The notes under the pieces were generated by a model. That model was not told the DNA's origin. It did not search any database and was given only the letters and a program-made list of their open reading frames with translations. Shown piece after piece: positions 1 through 10,748 of a DNA stretch of 48,703 nucleotides. Every line of letters starts with the position of its first letter. Positions within the stretch are counted from its first letter, which is position 1. The stretch spans positions 1 to 48,703 of the forward strand of contig MTSL01000184.1 of the NCBI GenBank assembly GCA_002794465.1, written 5' to 3'. The position numbers were made by a program, and so were the translations under genes. Source of the DNA: Paramicrosporidium saccamoebae. Lineage: Eukaryota > Rozellomycota.

Positions 1-60
1 GATGGGATGGGATGGGATGGGATGGGATGGGATGGGATGGGATGGGATGGGACGTGACGT
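1..60. repeat. (GATGG)n pentanucleotide array at window edge
   Basis: Ten perfect copies of GATGG fill bases 1-50, followed by a few GACGT-type units. The array decays into GA/AC-rich sequence to about 120. It sits at the very edge of the window, so it may be where an assembly stopped. Its orientation (G-rich strand reading inward) argues against a telomere. Confidence 0.9.
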
Positions 61-268
61 GACGTGACGAAATGAAACGAGACAAGACAAGACGAAACGA
101 AACAGAACAGAACAGAACGAAAAAGATTCACTCACTGCTAATCGTAACATTATAGAGATATAGATCCCACTAAACTCCCTGTTAATTAATCCGCTACATC
201 ACACACCAATTCTCACATTCAAATGTATTGTTATCGGCTTATGCTATGCGAAACTCGTACACCAGTCG

Positions 269-835
269 CTAGATTGCAAATAAGCACACAAGCGAGAAAA
301 TACTAGAGAGCCAGTATATAGCAGCCGTGGAATCAAAGTCAGATCGGCCGGCAGAGTTACTCGGGCCCTGAATGGTTGGGAATGAGGCAGCTGCATGTTC
401 AGGGGGAGTTTGTATCGAGTCTGGTATAGCGGCATTTTTTATAGAGATGGCCAAAGATTTTCTCTTTTTCGCCTGTAGAGCCCGACGCTCTCTCTTCTCA
501 CGGGGTTCGTCAGACCAAAATAGTTTCCGGATTTGTCCGTTGGTTGAAGGTGCCTGGCGAGCAACTCGTCGCTTATGCCTCCGAGCTCCACGCTCTGAGA
601 AAAAGTCATATTCAGGGCCACTCAGTGACCAATAGTGACGCGAGCTCGATATGCTGCTTGACCAAAACGGCAATCTGCGTGCTTTGCGTCTATAACCAAC
701 GGACCGCCTGTGTTCGGCCGAGAAAAAGGGATTCCTGCCCAGTCCTTCCTGTTTGCTGTCAAATAAATCGTCCCAGCTGTCTCCCCGCACGAATGTTGCA
801 GACCAGAGAGCAATAACTGCTGCTTTTAAGAGCAT
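269..835 (-). CDS. small secreted/membrane protein, unrecognised
   Basis: The ATG at 835 gives 188 residues. The first 18 (MLLKAAVIALWSATFVRG) look like a cleavable signal peptide. The middle is strongly basic and Arg/Ser-rich with no domain I recognise, and the last 18 residues are hydrophobic, so the protein may be membrane-anchored or carry a lipid-anchor signal. It is transcribed toward the (GATGG)n array and diverges from the next gene. The architecture (signal, charged low-complexity middle, hydrophobic tail) is shared with the three genes that follow, suggesting one class of lineage-specific surface or secreted proteins. No function is assigned. Confidence 0.6.
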   Translation of the reverse strand: MLLKAAVIALWSATFVRGDSWDDLFDSKQEGLGRNPFFSAEHRRSVGYRRKARRLPFWSSSISSSRHYWSLSGPEYDFFSERGARRHKRRVARQAPSTNGQIRKLFWSDEPREKRERRALQAKKRKSLAISIKNAAIPDSIQTPPEHAAASFPTIQGPSNSAGRSDFDSTAAIYWLSSIFSLVCLFAI

Positions 836-981
836 TCGTTACAAAACTCCATCATGCTCCAACCGTATCCTTGAATAGCCATGACTCTGTCCAAGAACGG
901 AATAATTACACCATATCTCAGTCTTTATTTCAATCTTTGCTAGTGGGTGCTGCGCCACATGTAACCGCCACTTTACACTTC

Positions 982-1461
982 ATGCTGACTTTTGCTGTCT
1001 TTGCAAGTTTTCTATGGGGCTTTTTCAGTCCCGAGACGCACCAAAATGTTGTGCACAAGAAGATAAAAGCTTCACATGCTGGTCTCGTGAAGATTCCACA
1101 CGAGAATGCCGTGGAGGTGCCGTATGGAAACATCGTAAGAGACTCACATTTGACCCACCAGCCGTTCGGAAAGCCGGCGTCTGGAGGCATTGGCAATTCT
1201 GTGCCTTCCATCTCCGAGACTCAATGTCTAAGAGGAAAGTCGCGTACACACAAGCAAGTTAGTTTCGGCAGTAGCGTGATATTGGACTGGAATGGACAGG
1301 AATCATATACGGACGAGGAAGGCTTTCGTAAGCGAATGCGGGAAATTCGACTCAAGATGCAAGAGAGTAGGAAGCACGATGTCTGGATGCAGATGATTCT
1401 TTTAGTCTCGATCTTTGTCCTTGGCTGTGTCTTGTTCAAGTTTGTCGCATACCTACAGTGA
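982..1461 (+). CDS. small two-pass or signal-anchored membrane protein, unrecognised
   Basis: The reading frame is open from 871, but the first in-frame ATG is at 982, giving 159 residues. The N-terminus (MLTFAVFASFLWGFF) is hydrophobic and could be a signal or anchor. Residues about 20-130 are hydrophilic, and the C-terminus has a clear transmembrane segment (MILLVSIFVLGCVLFKFVAYL) ending two residues before the stop. No family is recognised. It is second in the run of four secreted/membrane genes at the left end. A short upstream exon cannot be excluded because the frame remains open 5' of the ATG. Confidence 0.55.
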   Translation: MLTFAVFASFLWGFFSPETHQNVVHKKIKASHAGLVKIPHENAVEVPYGNIVRDSHLTHQPFGKPASGGIGNSVPSISETQCLRGKSRTHKQVSFGSSVILDWNGQESYTDEEGFRKRMREIRLKMQESRKHDVWMQMILLVSIFVLGCVLFKFVAYLQ

Positions 1462-1654
1462 GCTCTACAATTATAGATCCTAATACAATTACTAAGGCAT
1501 GTAGCACCTGTAGCTAAATAACATTTGTTGTTGAGCCCCCACTGGACTAGTTTGATCGATTTGTGTTTGATTGGGCGATGCCAAAGCAGTAATATACCAA
1601 ATTGGTCAAATTACCGACATACAGATTAACACAACGGGGTGGCACAGTCTGACA

Positions 1655-2923
1655 ATGAACATTCAAGCAAGTGTCACACTAATCTTGGCCGCACTGTCAC
1701 TTACCTTGGTATCGGGCTCCAGTTCTAGATCCGGTTCCGGCTCTGGCTCTCGTTCAGGCTCTGGTTCTGGTTCCGACTCTGGCTCTGGCTCTGGTTCCGG
1801 CTCTGGTTCTGGTTCTGGTTCTGGTTCCGGTTCCGGCTCTGGTTCTGGTTCCGGCTCTGGCTCTCGTTCAGGCTCAGGTTCAGGTTCTGGCTCTGACCAG
1901 ATTGACTATTTAATTGCCAAAGCTCAAAATCTGCGATTGTCTAGCGATTCTATATCCAACGACTCAGATCCCAATAGCCCTATAAAATTCAAGGGCGTCA
2001 AAGTTCTACCGCCGGCGGAAGGCAACAATGCTTCCAAGTCTTTGATAGCGAAAACTCTTCAAGACTTCCGCCCTAAGATCGATGATGGGTCATCGAATAC
2101 AAGCGAAAGTGACTCGGGAAGTGAAAATTCCGATAAAGATCCAAACTACAGCCCAGGTGTAGATGAAAACAAGTCAAGTTCAGATAGTTCCTATCTAAGC
2201 GACTGCTCTTCCTCCAAGGCGGGTGCTAATGGCAACAGAAAGACCCCCGTCTCTAATACACAGAGTCCTAATCGTGGAGTTAAGACAGAAAAGGATTCTA
2301 CTTTAGAGGAGGATGGTCACAAAGATCCTCGGCCTGTAGAGAAGAGCCTTGCATTCGGTGCACAATCTCAGCCAGGCGTTCCTATACCAACAATTGTTGA
2401 ATCAACACCGATGACTGTTGAGGACGACGAAGTGTGGCGGGGAAAGCAAAAAGTAAAAGAAAACAATGGATTTAAAAAGGCCACAACCACCGAGAAAGAG
2501 AAAGATGATTCAAGTAAAGACGATCTAACAAACCAATATACAGGTCAAAATAACGAGATGGAATTCTATGAAAGCCCAGCTAGCCATAGACCATCTCCAT
2601 CCCCAAAGCAAATTCATAGATCACAGCCAAACACTATGCTACTTTCGACAATCTTTGTTGCAGGGTCCATAGCTGCCATCTGCTACGTTAACCACCCTGG
2701 GGCTATGGTTGGCATGCATCATCAAATCTCGGCTGATACATGGGAAGCATGGACACGCGCTCAAGAGGCTTGTACAGAGGTTGGCGGCCATTTCGTCCAA
2801 CAAGCAAGCGAGTACGTGCTTGATTGGGCTCAAACTGGAGTACACCATCTAAATTCCATCTCCAGGGAATTTTCCCGAGATGATAGTTTAGACATGTGCC
2901 CGGCCTGGGATTTGCCGACCTAA
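1655..2923 (+). CDS. secreted Ser-Gly-repeat protein with C-terminal transmembrane segment
   Basis: The frame is open from 1571, but the ATG at 1655 starts an excellent signal peptide ([21 protein letters not shown]). This gives 422 residues. Directly after the signal come about 60 residues of almost pure Ser-Gly, with occasional Arg or Asp. A long Ser/Asp/Lys/Glu-rich region follows, then a hydrophobic segment around residue 330 ([18 protein letters not shown]) and a helical tail of about 80 residues. Ser-Gly tracts are typical glycosaminoglycan or O-glycosylation acceptors and flexible linkers; that role is inference. No known domain was recognised. This is the largest of the four left-end secreted genes. 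Confidence 0.65.
   Translation: MNIQASVTLILAALSLTLVSGSSSRSGSGSGSRSGSGSGSDSGSGSGSGSGSGSGSGSGSGSGSGSGSGSRSGSGSGSGSDQIDYLIAKAQNLRLSSDSISNDSDPNSPIKFKGVKVLPPAEGNNASKSLIAKTLQDFRPKIDDGSSNTSESDSGSENSDKDPNYSPGVDENKSSSDSSYLSDCSSSKAGANGNRKTPVSNTQSPNRGVKTEKDSTLEEDGHKDPRPVEKSLAFGAQSQPGVPIPTIVESTPMTVEDDEVWRGKQKVKENNGFKKATTTEKEKDDSSKDDLTNQYTGQNNEMEFYESPASHRPSPSPKQIHRSQPNTMLLSTIFVAGSIAAICYVNHPGAMVGMHHQISADTWEAWTRAQEACTEVGGHFVQQASEYVLDWAQTGVHHLNSISREFSRDDSLDMCPAWDLPT
1713..1895 (+). repeat. coding hexamer minisatellite (Ser-Gly codons)
   Basis: About 30 copies of a TCTGGT/TCCGGC-type hexamer, all in frame inside the Ser-Gly protein gene. Third positions of the Ser and Gly codons alternate between T and C, so copies have diverged silently while the amino acids are kept. 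Slippage could readily change the copy number. Confidence 0.9.
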
Positions 2924-3118
2924 AAATCTGGCAGTACCCCACGGCATGCAAATCATAATAAATGACATTCATTTAAAATGCTAGTCTTTACTTCCGAACA
3001 AATTTAGGCATAAATGGGGTGAGATGCCATCTAACCAGGGTCTCGGAATCCCATCGATTTGCCCGATTTGGAAATACAGATAATATGGTGGCTGGCACCT
3101 TGGGGTGTTACGATTCTT

Positions 3119-3960
3119 ATGCTATTTTCACGCTCGCTAATAGGTGTTTTTGTGACTTTCCTTAGCTGTGCAAACGCGTCCTCACTACGTTTTTCTCGAA
3201 AGGAAGTGGCGTTAGAAGAGTTTGTAAATAGTACTTTCGAGGAAGCAAGCTCACTGCTCTAGATTCTGGTTCATCCGCATGCTATGGACAGACCTGTACC
3301 GAAGCTCCTTTGTCGAACAATGGTGACAATTCTCAGTTTAATTCCCCTGAAAGTGCGACATCCGGAACCAAAAAATTAAAGGATAAACAGAGGGAGAGAC
3401 CAGAGAAGAGAAAATTGCCCAAAAAGCCGAAAAGTATCTCTATTTCATATATATATCCTGGATTTGATGATGAAAGTGAATCATATTCTTCAAGTGGTAG
3501 TGGAAAGCAGCCTTCAAGCAATAGTGAAGAATATTCTTCAGGAGAAGCTCATGACGATGGGAGAGGCGATGCAGAGAAAACTTTCAAAGCTTCCAAAGAT
3601 GGCACTCTAAAGAACAAACGCAAGAACAATCCACATTTCGGTAAGAAAAATTGTGAAGCAAAGATGGAGACGTCACAATCCTCTGGTAAAAGGATCAAGC
3701 CGTATAAAAAATGGGTATCGAGGCGTTGCGGAAGCATCCCAGAAACTGCAAAAGCCATTGGGAATGGATTGCGTTTAGCTACTACCGCAGCTTACGATGC
3801 CATGTGTAGCGCCACCAACTACGTCAAAAGCACTAGGACGGAAACCAAGATTGCTGTTGCCGTGGCCGTCGGTAGCTGTGCTGCATGTCATGTAACTGGC
3901 GCTTTTGACGGATCAGTGACCCGAGCAATCTTTGATGGGGTTAGTATCCTGGATGCATGA
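3119..3960 (+). CDS. secreted Ser/Lys-rich protein, unrecognised, one intron
   Basis: Modelled as exons 3119-3230 and 3263-3960 (269 residues). The ATG at 3119 begins a signal peptide (MLFSRSLIGVFVTFLSCANASS). A 32-nt intron (GTACTT...CTCTAG, 3231-3262) removes an in-frame stop and joins the two open frames exactly. The mature part is Ser/Lys/Glu-rich with an acidic Ser-Gly patch. The C-terminal 60 residues are helical, with a hydrophobic stretch (KIAVAVAVGSCAACHV). No domain is recognised. It is the fourth gene of the left-end secreted cluster. Without the intron it would be a truncated 47-residue ORF, so transcript data would settle the model. Confidence 0.55.
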
Positions 3961-4141
3961 CTCTAGTCATGCGTGAACTCGCATTATAATTTCAGCTGGG
4001 CGTCAGGCCTAGGGGCAGTAAACAAATGAGCGACTACACCGCCACACGATTACACCAATCAAACAATAAATAAGCATATAGTGGCAGGTCTGTGGGTTCA
4101 AGCGCTGCTAGTGTCGCGCATAATCTCATTTTATTCATCCA

Positions 4142-4534
4142 TTATTCTTCTAGTCTTGCCCTTTCCGTAGCGTTTCGTTTTTTGAAAATCGACTCGCGGA
4201 TTTGCGTACGAGCTACCGCCTGCACTGGGTCAGCCGATGGACCGATCCTTTCAACAACCTGCGATTTTACTGGTCCAGTCTCCAGCCGCTGCACGGATAT
4301 TGGGACGTGGGCCACCCGCGGCTTGGAGCGTGCTTCCAGTAATTCCATGTCCTGTGCAGTCAGTTCCTCTCTAATTTCGTCCTCCTCGGGCTTGGCCTCG
4401 TTGACTACAGGATTTCTCTGCTGATACTCTTGATATTGTTCCTCATTCATCTCTATGTACACATCCTTCCCAACCCCCACCAAGTATGGAGCCTCCACTG
4501 TGCCCCTAACCAACGCTCGCCCAACCGGCCACAT
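4142..4534 (-). CDS. small conserved-looking protein, unrecognised, possibly mitochondrial
   Basis: From the ATG at 4534 the product is 130 residues. The N-terminus (MWPVGRALVRGTVEAPYLVG) is basic and non-acidic, as in a mitochondrial presequence. The rest is rich in Glu and Gln with predicted helices and no transmembrane segment. I do not recognise the family. Its start codon lies 21 bp from that of the divergent ATPase-inhibitor gene, with a CCAAT box in the middle of the spacer. The two may therefore be co-regulated, which is weak support for a mitochondrial role. Confidence 0.55.
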   Translation of the reverse strand: MWPVGRALVRGTVEAPYLVGVGKDVYIEMNEEQYQEYQQRNPVVNEAKPEEDEIREELTAQDMELLEARSKPRVAHVPISVQRLETGPVKSQVVERIGPSADPVQAVARTQIRESIFKKRNATERARLEE

Positions 4535-4555
4535 ACCCTGGCCCAATTAACTCCG
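4535..4555. promoter_or_regulatory. 21-bp divergent spacer with central CCAAT box
   Basis: The whole space between two divergent start codons. A CCAAT pentamer at 4543-4547 lies 8 bp from each ATG. A conventional promoter with separate TSSs cannot fit here, so 5' ends must be extremely short or lie in the opposite gene. Confidence 0.5.
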
Positions 4556-4781
4556 ATGTTGCGACGCCTACTGACACGTCGATACAGCGGCGACATTGGT
4601 AGGGCAGGCGGCAAGTTTGGAGAGCGAGAAAAGGCGCAAGAGGATCAGTATTTTAGGAAAAAGGTACGGCATGCATGGGATTGATTGGTAGGAAAAGGAG
4701 GAGATTGAAAAGTACAGACAAGAGATGGAGGAGGCGTCGAAAAAGTCAAAAGTACAAAAGGACGAGACGGCCAAAAAGTAG
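4556..4781 (+). CDS. INH1: mitochondrial F1F0-ATPase inhibitor (IF1 family)
   Basis: Exons 4556-4663 and 4692-4781 are split by a 28-nt intron (GTACGG...GGTAG) and give 65 residues. After a short basic presequence (MLRRLLTRRYSG) comes the IF1 signature around residues 17-40 (GRAGGKFGEREKAQEDQYFR), the inhibitory helix that enters the F1 alpha-beta interface. The second exon encodes a charged helix (EKEEIEKYRQEMEEASKK) matching the dimerising coiled coil, and the protein ends in Lys-rich sequence. Family members block ATP hydrolysis by mitochondrial ATP synthase when the proton gradient collapses. The total length fits fungal IF1. This gene implies a working ATP synthase. An AATAAA lies just past the stop. 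Confidence 0.88.
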
Positions 4782-4885
4782 CACGCACAATAAATTTATA
4801 GTAAAATTATTGGAGTAATTTGATCCATATTTGTTGCACATGTATGGGCGAGTGAGTGTGGGAGTGTAAGAGTGAATATATGCGT

Positions 4886-4963
4886 GCATAGAAACTCGCT
4901 CATGCATGCATAGAAACTTGCTTATACATGCATAAAAACTCGCTTATATATGCATATAAACCC
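4886..4963. repeat. 22-bp tandem repeat (about 3.5 copies)
   Basis: Units start at 4886, 4908 and 4930, with a partial unit from 4952. The consensus is close to GCATAGAAACTCGCTTATAC plus AT. It lies in the convergent space between IF1 and the chromodomain helicase gene. The unit length equals that of the array at 41319. Confidence 0.85.
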
Positions 4964-4981
4964 AATCAACATCACACTCGT

Positions 4982-7900
4982 TTATTCGGGATTAACAATA
5001 TCTGAAGTGGAATTCTTACTAACAGCGTAATCAAGCATGGTCCTTTGTCTGGGACTCCCACGCTTCCGCTTAGAGACGGGTGTTTCCGATTTGGCGGCCT
5101 TGCGCTTTTTGGGGGTCTCTGCTTCGGGCTCGGCACGACGACGTTCTTCGTTGAGCGCCGTCTCCACCAGACTCTCAACCCGACGAGTGAGAATATGCTC
5201 ACCGGGCCATTCCATGCGTGTGAGGTCGACTTGCATTCCCGAGGGAGTTTCCTTGGTTACGGGTTTCCTCCTCTTCCCTCGGATCGCTGGCTCAGTTGTC
5301 TCCTCCGCCCCAGCCCCACTAAAAGCCTCAGGATGCGAGGACTCGTAGATGCTCCTGAATGAGAGCTTCTCATCCATCACGACGAGATCCCACCGTCCAA
5401 ATCCGTACTTTCCGACAGCCCGCAACAGAGCAATGTCGTGGGCTGGCGTCTGCCACCACATGGGAAGTCCGCTCGTTCGGCGCGACCGTTCAAAGAAAGT
5501 CTCCAACTTGTCCAGAGTTAGGACTTGCAGTCTCAACTTGTTGAGTACTTCAATTCGAGCCAGCGCCTTTTTAGCCCTTTCAACCGGAATTAGCGGAAGG
5601 GGCCCCTTTGAACCAGCAGCATTGCCAGTCGTATCTTCATAAGCTTCGTCATCATTATCCTCCGCCGGCTCAGGCTCTTCTTGTCTTCTGCCCCGGGTCG
5701 TGCGCTTATCAGCAACGGCTTTGCATCCCTTTACAAACATGTCGCAATATTCATCAAATGCTCGATCATCTGCCTTCATGATAGTGTTGGCAAATGAACC
5801 CAATTCCTTAAAGGTCGACCAATCACGACGCCCATGAGACTTTTCCAACGGCAGTCCATAGGCCATCACAACACGTTGGAATTCACCGCGGTCTCGTTTC
5901 GACCAGCGCGTGTTTAATTGCGCTGGTTTCTTTTTCGTAGCACCACCGCCACGTGATTGACGACGATCTGCAGTGTACTCTTCCTCATACATTTCGTCAT
6001 CGTCGTCTCCATAAGTGTTGGTGCGACGTCGGCCGCCCTCATTGGCATTCATGGCTTGAATCGCAAGCTTGGCTGCTGCCTGAGTCCGTTTCTCCATGGC
6101 CAATACTACCTTTTTCAGTCGATCCTCAAGGACACTTTCGGTGGGCCATGCTTCATCGCTGGTATATTCTTCAGAAATTGCCTCTCGGACCTTGTCATAA
6201 CGTCCAAATCCATGCTTGTAAATTTCCACCACCATTGTCTCATCTTCATTCTTCCCCCATCCCTTGACCGGCGCAGAACCAGCGACATTGGGAACGGGAA
6301 GGTGATACTCCATCTCATCGGCAGCTCCCTTGCGGGTCTTCTTTGCCACGGTGGCATGTCCTTCGACCAACTGTCTAATGAAATCTAGCAACTGCAGACG
6401 CAATAGAATCGACTTTGCATTTGCCTTTAACATGTCAAGCAGCTCGCTAGGTGCCTCGCGAAGGAAGCTACGGAACTCGAATATTTGGCGACGACTGGCG
6501 CCAGAGAATGGAATATCCGCCTTGGAGAATTCGCGGGACTGCGGTACGGTAGGCTCCGCCAAGTCGTCATTCTGCATCTCTGCTGCTGCCATATCGATGT
6601 TTCCCGTCTGATCATCAACAACCTCATCCACAGCACTGCGATCAAAGTCTAAATGGGCCAGGAGTAGCTTTTCATTATCTTCCCGAAGTCTAGTGTCATC
6701 CGATGCCTCCACCGCCTCCAGACATACTTTAATTACGGCTCGGGCACAAGCAATCAGATCATTCTTACCTCGTCCTGGGAATTTAGCGACCATCTCCTCC
6801 TGTCGATGGATGCCAATGCGGGCAAGTTCCATAATAAAACGTGCTCGCTCTCCTGACGTCCAGATCTGTGGCTCTCCCGCCGTGCCGCTCTCATCCATGG
6901 AATTGGCTATAGTGTCGTTTAGCGTCCGTTCCATCTCTGCCAGCGCAAGATCCTCCGCCCTTAGACGACGCGCCTGTCGCTTAATCCTGGGCTCATCAAC
7001 AACCACTCCACTGGAGGACAGCAATTGTCTCGGATCCAAGTCCAGACGTCGTGCCCATAATTCCCAGAAATTCGGATCATCAATGTCAATGTCCATATCA
7101 TCTGCAGTGGCAGCAAAGGAGGCCTTGGAGAAGATGGATCCTCCCTCGGCAGTCTGTGCCTTACCGCCTTCGTGTCTAATCACTGTGGTGCGACGAGCAA
7201 GAATTTGGTCAATGTCTTCTTCGCAAAATTTAATCGAGTCTTCATCATTCTCCATCAGCAGGCCATATGCTCCCTTTTTCAACAGCGTCTCCACTTCCTT
7301 CTTGCTGAGCTGCGGGTTATGAGTTGCGCCCTCCAGCGTCTCATCCGGAAGAATCTTTCTCAGCACTGCCTGATCGAGTCCAAGCTTGAGTCCCGCTTTG
7401 TCAAACATTTCGCGCTCATACGTGTTTCGAGTCAGGAGTCGATATACCTTGACACTCTTAGTCTGTCCAATGCGATGGCAGCGCGCCTGGGCCTGGATAT
7501 CATTTTGCGGATTCCAGTCGCTGTCAAAGATGACAACAGTATCAGCTGCAGTCAGATTAATACCCACCCCGCCTGCACGTGTACACAGCAAAAAGACAAA
7601 GCTGTCGATTTCAGGATTACCGAAGCGATCAATTGCAGCCTGTCTCGACTCGCCCTTGATGGCTCCATCAATCCTCTCAAAGGGATACTCTCGCCAGCGC
7701 AGATAGTCGGTCAGCAAATCAAGACAGCGGGTCATTTGAGAGAAGATGAGCACCTTGTGTCCATTTTCGCGAAGACGGCGGAGAAGCTTGTCCACCAGCA
7801 CAAGTTTACCACTGGCCTGTACCATACAATGCATCTGCTCCTCGGGACTATTGGCAGCGCATTCAGCAACGATGCGGTCCTCGGCTCCCTTTATCAAATA

Positions 7901-10748
7901 TGGATGGATGCAGCACTTTCTCAACTCCATCATCGCATTAATTAGGTTTGGAGCATTCGTACCACGACATCCTTTGGTCAAAAAGGCGAAATTGCGCTCC
8001 AGAATGGCTCGGTAGTAGCGCTTCTGCAGGGAGGTGAGTTCAACTTCAACCACTGTCTCTTCCTTTACAGGAATGCTCTTCTCCACATCCTCCTTTAAAC
8101 GACGCAACATGAGCGGCTTAAGAAGCTCCTGTAGCTTGATGACATCCTCAGAACGCTGCAAATTCCCATATTCAACCTTGAATTGGGATTCTGAGAAGAA
8201 TCGGTGAGGTTGTAAAAAGTTGAGTAGCGACCAGAGCTCTTCAATGTTGTTCTGCAATGGTGTTCCTGTGAGGAGAACCTTGTGTTCGATTTGGAGAGCC
8301 TTCAGAGTCTCCGTTGCTTTGGACATTCGATTCTTTAGACGATGTGCCTCGTCGAATATGGCTGCGCGCCACACGATTGGTTGAAGATGCTCAAATCCAG
8401 CCAACGCCATCTCATAAGTGGTGATCATGACGTCAAACTTCCAAAAGTTTGGCACCGGCTTGTCATCCGACGTTTTGTAGTGAAACTCGTACTCGCTCAT
8501 GACATCTCGACTGGGAATGTTTCCGTGATAAACAATGACGTTTAAATCTAACACATTAGCACAAAGATTTTAGTGTACTAGTCCAGGCTTCAAATTCGCG
8601 CTGCCAATGGGGGATGGTGGATAGAGGAGCAATAATTAAGAACGGCCCGCGGACATTGAATCGACTGTAGATGAGCTCCAAAAATGCAACGCTCTGCACC
8701 GTTTTCCCCAGACCCATTTCATCAGCAATGATACAGCTCTGTCGGTTGGTCCAACAGTACACCAGCCAATTGACACCCTCCAATTGGTATGGACGCAAAG
8801 AATTCTCCCCCTTATAAATGGGCGACTCGGTCATGTTTTGGTATTCGGAACGGTCCGGACGCCAGCCAGCGGGAACAGTCTTGGTTCGTCGCTGTTCAAG
8901 TGTTGGTCTACTAGAGAATTCCTTTAGTCGATCCTCACCCTCCGGAAGTTCCAAGACTGAGGCCTTTTTCTCCCATGTGGCCTCACTGTATGGGAGGTTT
9001 ACCCATTTTACAAGATATGAGGAAGACTGGATGCTCGGATCATGCTCATCTGGATGGTCCCAACCGTGGACGATACGTTCAATTTGGGTGTATTCGGGAT
9101 TAAAAGGGTGATTTTCCAAGTAATGGCGCTCGGAGAGGGGTTTGGAGAGGAATCGTTTTATGCGATTCGATCCACTACTCTCTTGCATCATCTCTTCTCT
9201 GCCAATCCATTCAGTGTGGATATAGGAGAGGTTATGGAATTTGACCAAAAATTCGTCGTTACCATTGACGATTCGGTGTGCCAGAATTTTCTCGACTCCC
9301 ACGTCATCCGAGGTACGACTACTCCGCATAACCCTTTCATCATCCTCGTCGTGTTCGTCTTCGCTGTCTTGTCGAGATCGAACAACCCGTCTAATTCGAG
9401 GAGCTTTGGGGACACGCTCCTCCCCATCACCCTCCTCTTCCTCTGACGGCGATTCTTCGTCGTCCTCGGCGCCTTCGTTGAAAAATTTTGAATAATCCAC
9501 AGCCTGACGTGCACTTCGACGTTCGCGTCGAGAGGCAATAGGAACTTCATCCACGTCGACAGCTGGGGAAGCTCTTTTCTTCTTCTTTGGTGGTTTGGGA
9601 CGCGGCTGATGATAGTGATTCACCGGCATGGGACGCATCAGAGGGCGCATCATAGGGACGCCATACTGTAATGGAGCAATCGGCATTGGGGCGGCTGGAC
9701 GTAATCCAAGCCGGGCAGCCTGTTCGGCAGAGACGGCGCGATTCATTTGCAGCTTTTGCAAAAGAGCTGCACGCCATTGGGGACTTGCCAAAATGGTGGT
9801 CAGAGTCTCCTTTAGCTCGGATGTGGGGGCAGCAGCAGTTCCATCAGCAGCACGTGGAATGAGCGGCTTTCCATCCTGAGTGGCATTTGCAAGCATACTA
9901 ATGGTACTCTTGGCAAGCTCTTGCAATTGAGCCGGCGTCAGCTGGGGTGTAACAGGCTTTGGCGCAGCTGATTCACTTGGAACACTTGTTGATCCAGCAG
10001 CAGCACCATCGACACTACCAGTTCCATCAGTCACAGGCCCAGCCCCAGCTGCACTCCCAGCCGCAATCCCAGTCCCAGGTGCAGTCGCGGGCTTTAGGTT
10101 GGCAAACATGGGAATATTAGCCATGCTAGGCGGGAGTGGTTGGATCGGTCCATATCCCATGGATGCATATTGGAAAGGAATGCTCATGGGTGGGTTGTAG
10201 TTCCTGGGACCGGAATATGCTCCAAAAGACTCTTTTCGGACATATTTCTTCCGGCTGTTATCCCATTCCTCGTCATTGTCTTCATCCTCATCCACCGTCT
10301 CGTCCGATTCTTCATCAGAGTACACTTCTTCGCTTTCAGTCTCCTCATCCTCGTCGTCGCTTGCCTCGCTGTAAGCGGATTCTTCAGAGTCATCTTGACC
10401 GCGACGCTTTCTTCCACGTGGGGGCTTTAGCTTTTTGGATTTCTTCCTGCTCTCCTCCCCACTATTTCCTTCATCGTCCTTTTCGCCTTTTTTATTATCA
10501 TTGGCACTCTCTTCGGCCCCCTCATTGGCGCTCTCCTCTTCCTTCTCAGTCTTGTCGACCCCCTCCCTGTTGTCACCAGTTCGGCTCAGTGATTCGCTCG
10601 AAGTACTCTCGGCCAGACTTTGCAAGCCAGAGACTTCGCCGCTCACCACCTTCCTCGGTATCCTTATGGAGATGCGGCTGCTGCTGCTGCTACTACTAGA
10701 GGCACTATCAACCATACCTCCACCTCCCGGGGCTGGTACTTCGCTCAT
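4982..10748 (-). CDS. CHD-family chromodomain ATPase, subfamily III (CHD6-9/Kismet-like)
   Basis: Exons 8579-10748 and 4982-8547 are joined across a 31-nt intron (8548-8578), giving 1911 residues. Order: an acidic, Ser-rich N-terminus; tandem chromodomains at about 484-545 and 553-615; the Snf2 ATPase with Walker A DEMGLGKT near 676-683 and DEAH at 789-792; the helicase C domain to about 1130; several SANT/helical regions; and near 1751 a block (LPMWW...HDIALLRAVGKYG) typical of CHD6-9. The ATPase also matches CHD6-9 better than CHD1 (KPLMLRRLKEDVEK; RKCCIHPYLIKGAEDRI). Family members slide nucleosomes in an ATP-dependent way. The basic C-terminal tail contains a degenerate PIP-like QRTMLDYA. 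Large antisense ORFs here are shadows. Subfamily assignment is from motif memory only. Confidence 0.93.

Noticed and set aside
1-60. (GATGG)n array as a telomere
   Set aside because: At the left end of a chromosome the plus strand should be C-rich reading inward. Here it is G-rich, and the unit is not a known telomere repeat. It is better read as a microsatellite that broke the assembly.
7172-7945. 257-residue plus-strand ORF (and 6693-7322, 209 residues) antisense to the CHD gene
   Set aside because: It lies fully inside the strongly conserved ATPase coding frame on the minus strand, with no recognisable domain. It is a codon-bias shadow.
4982-10748. CHD1 or Mi-2 identity
   Set aside because: No PHD fingers (Mi-2), and the ATPase and C-terminal motifs resemble CHD6-9 more than CHD1.
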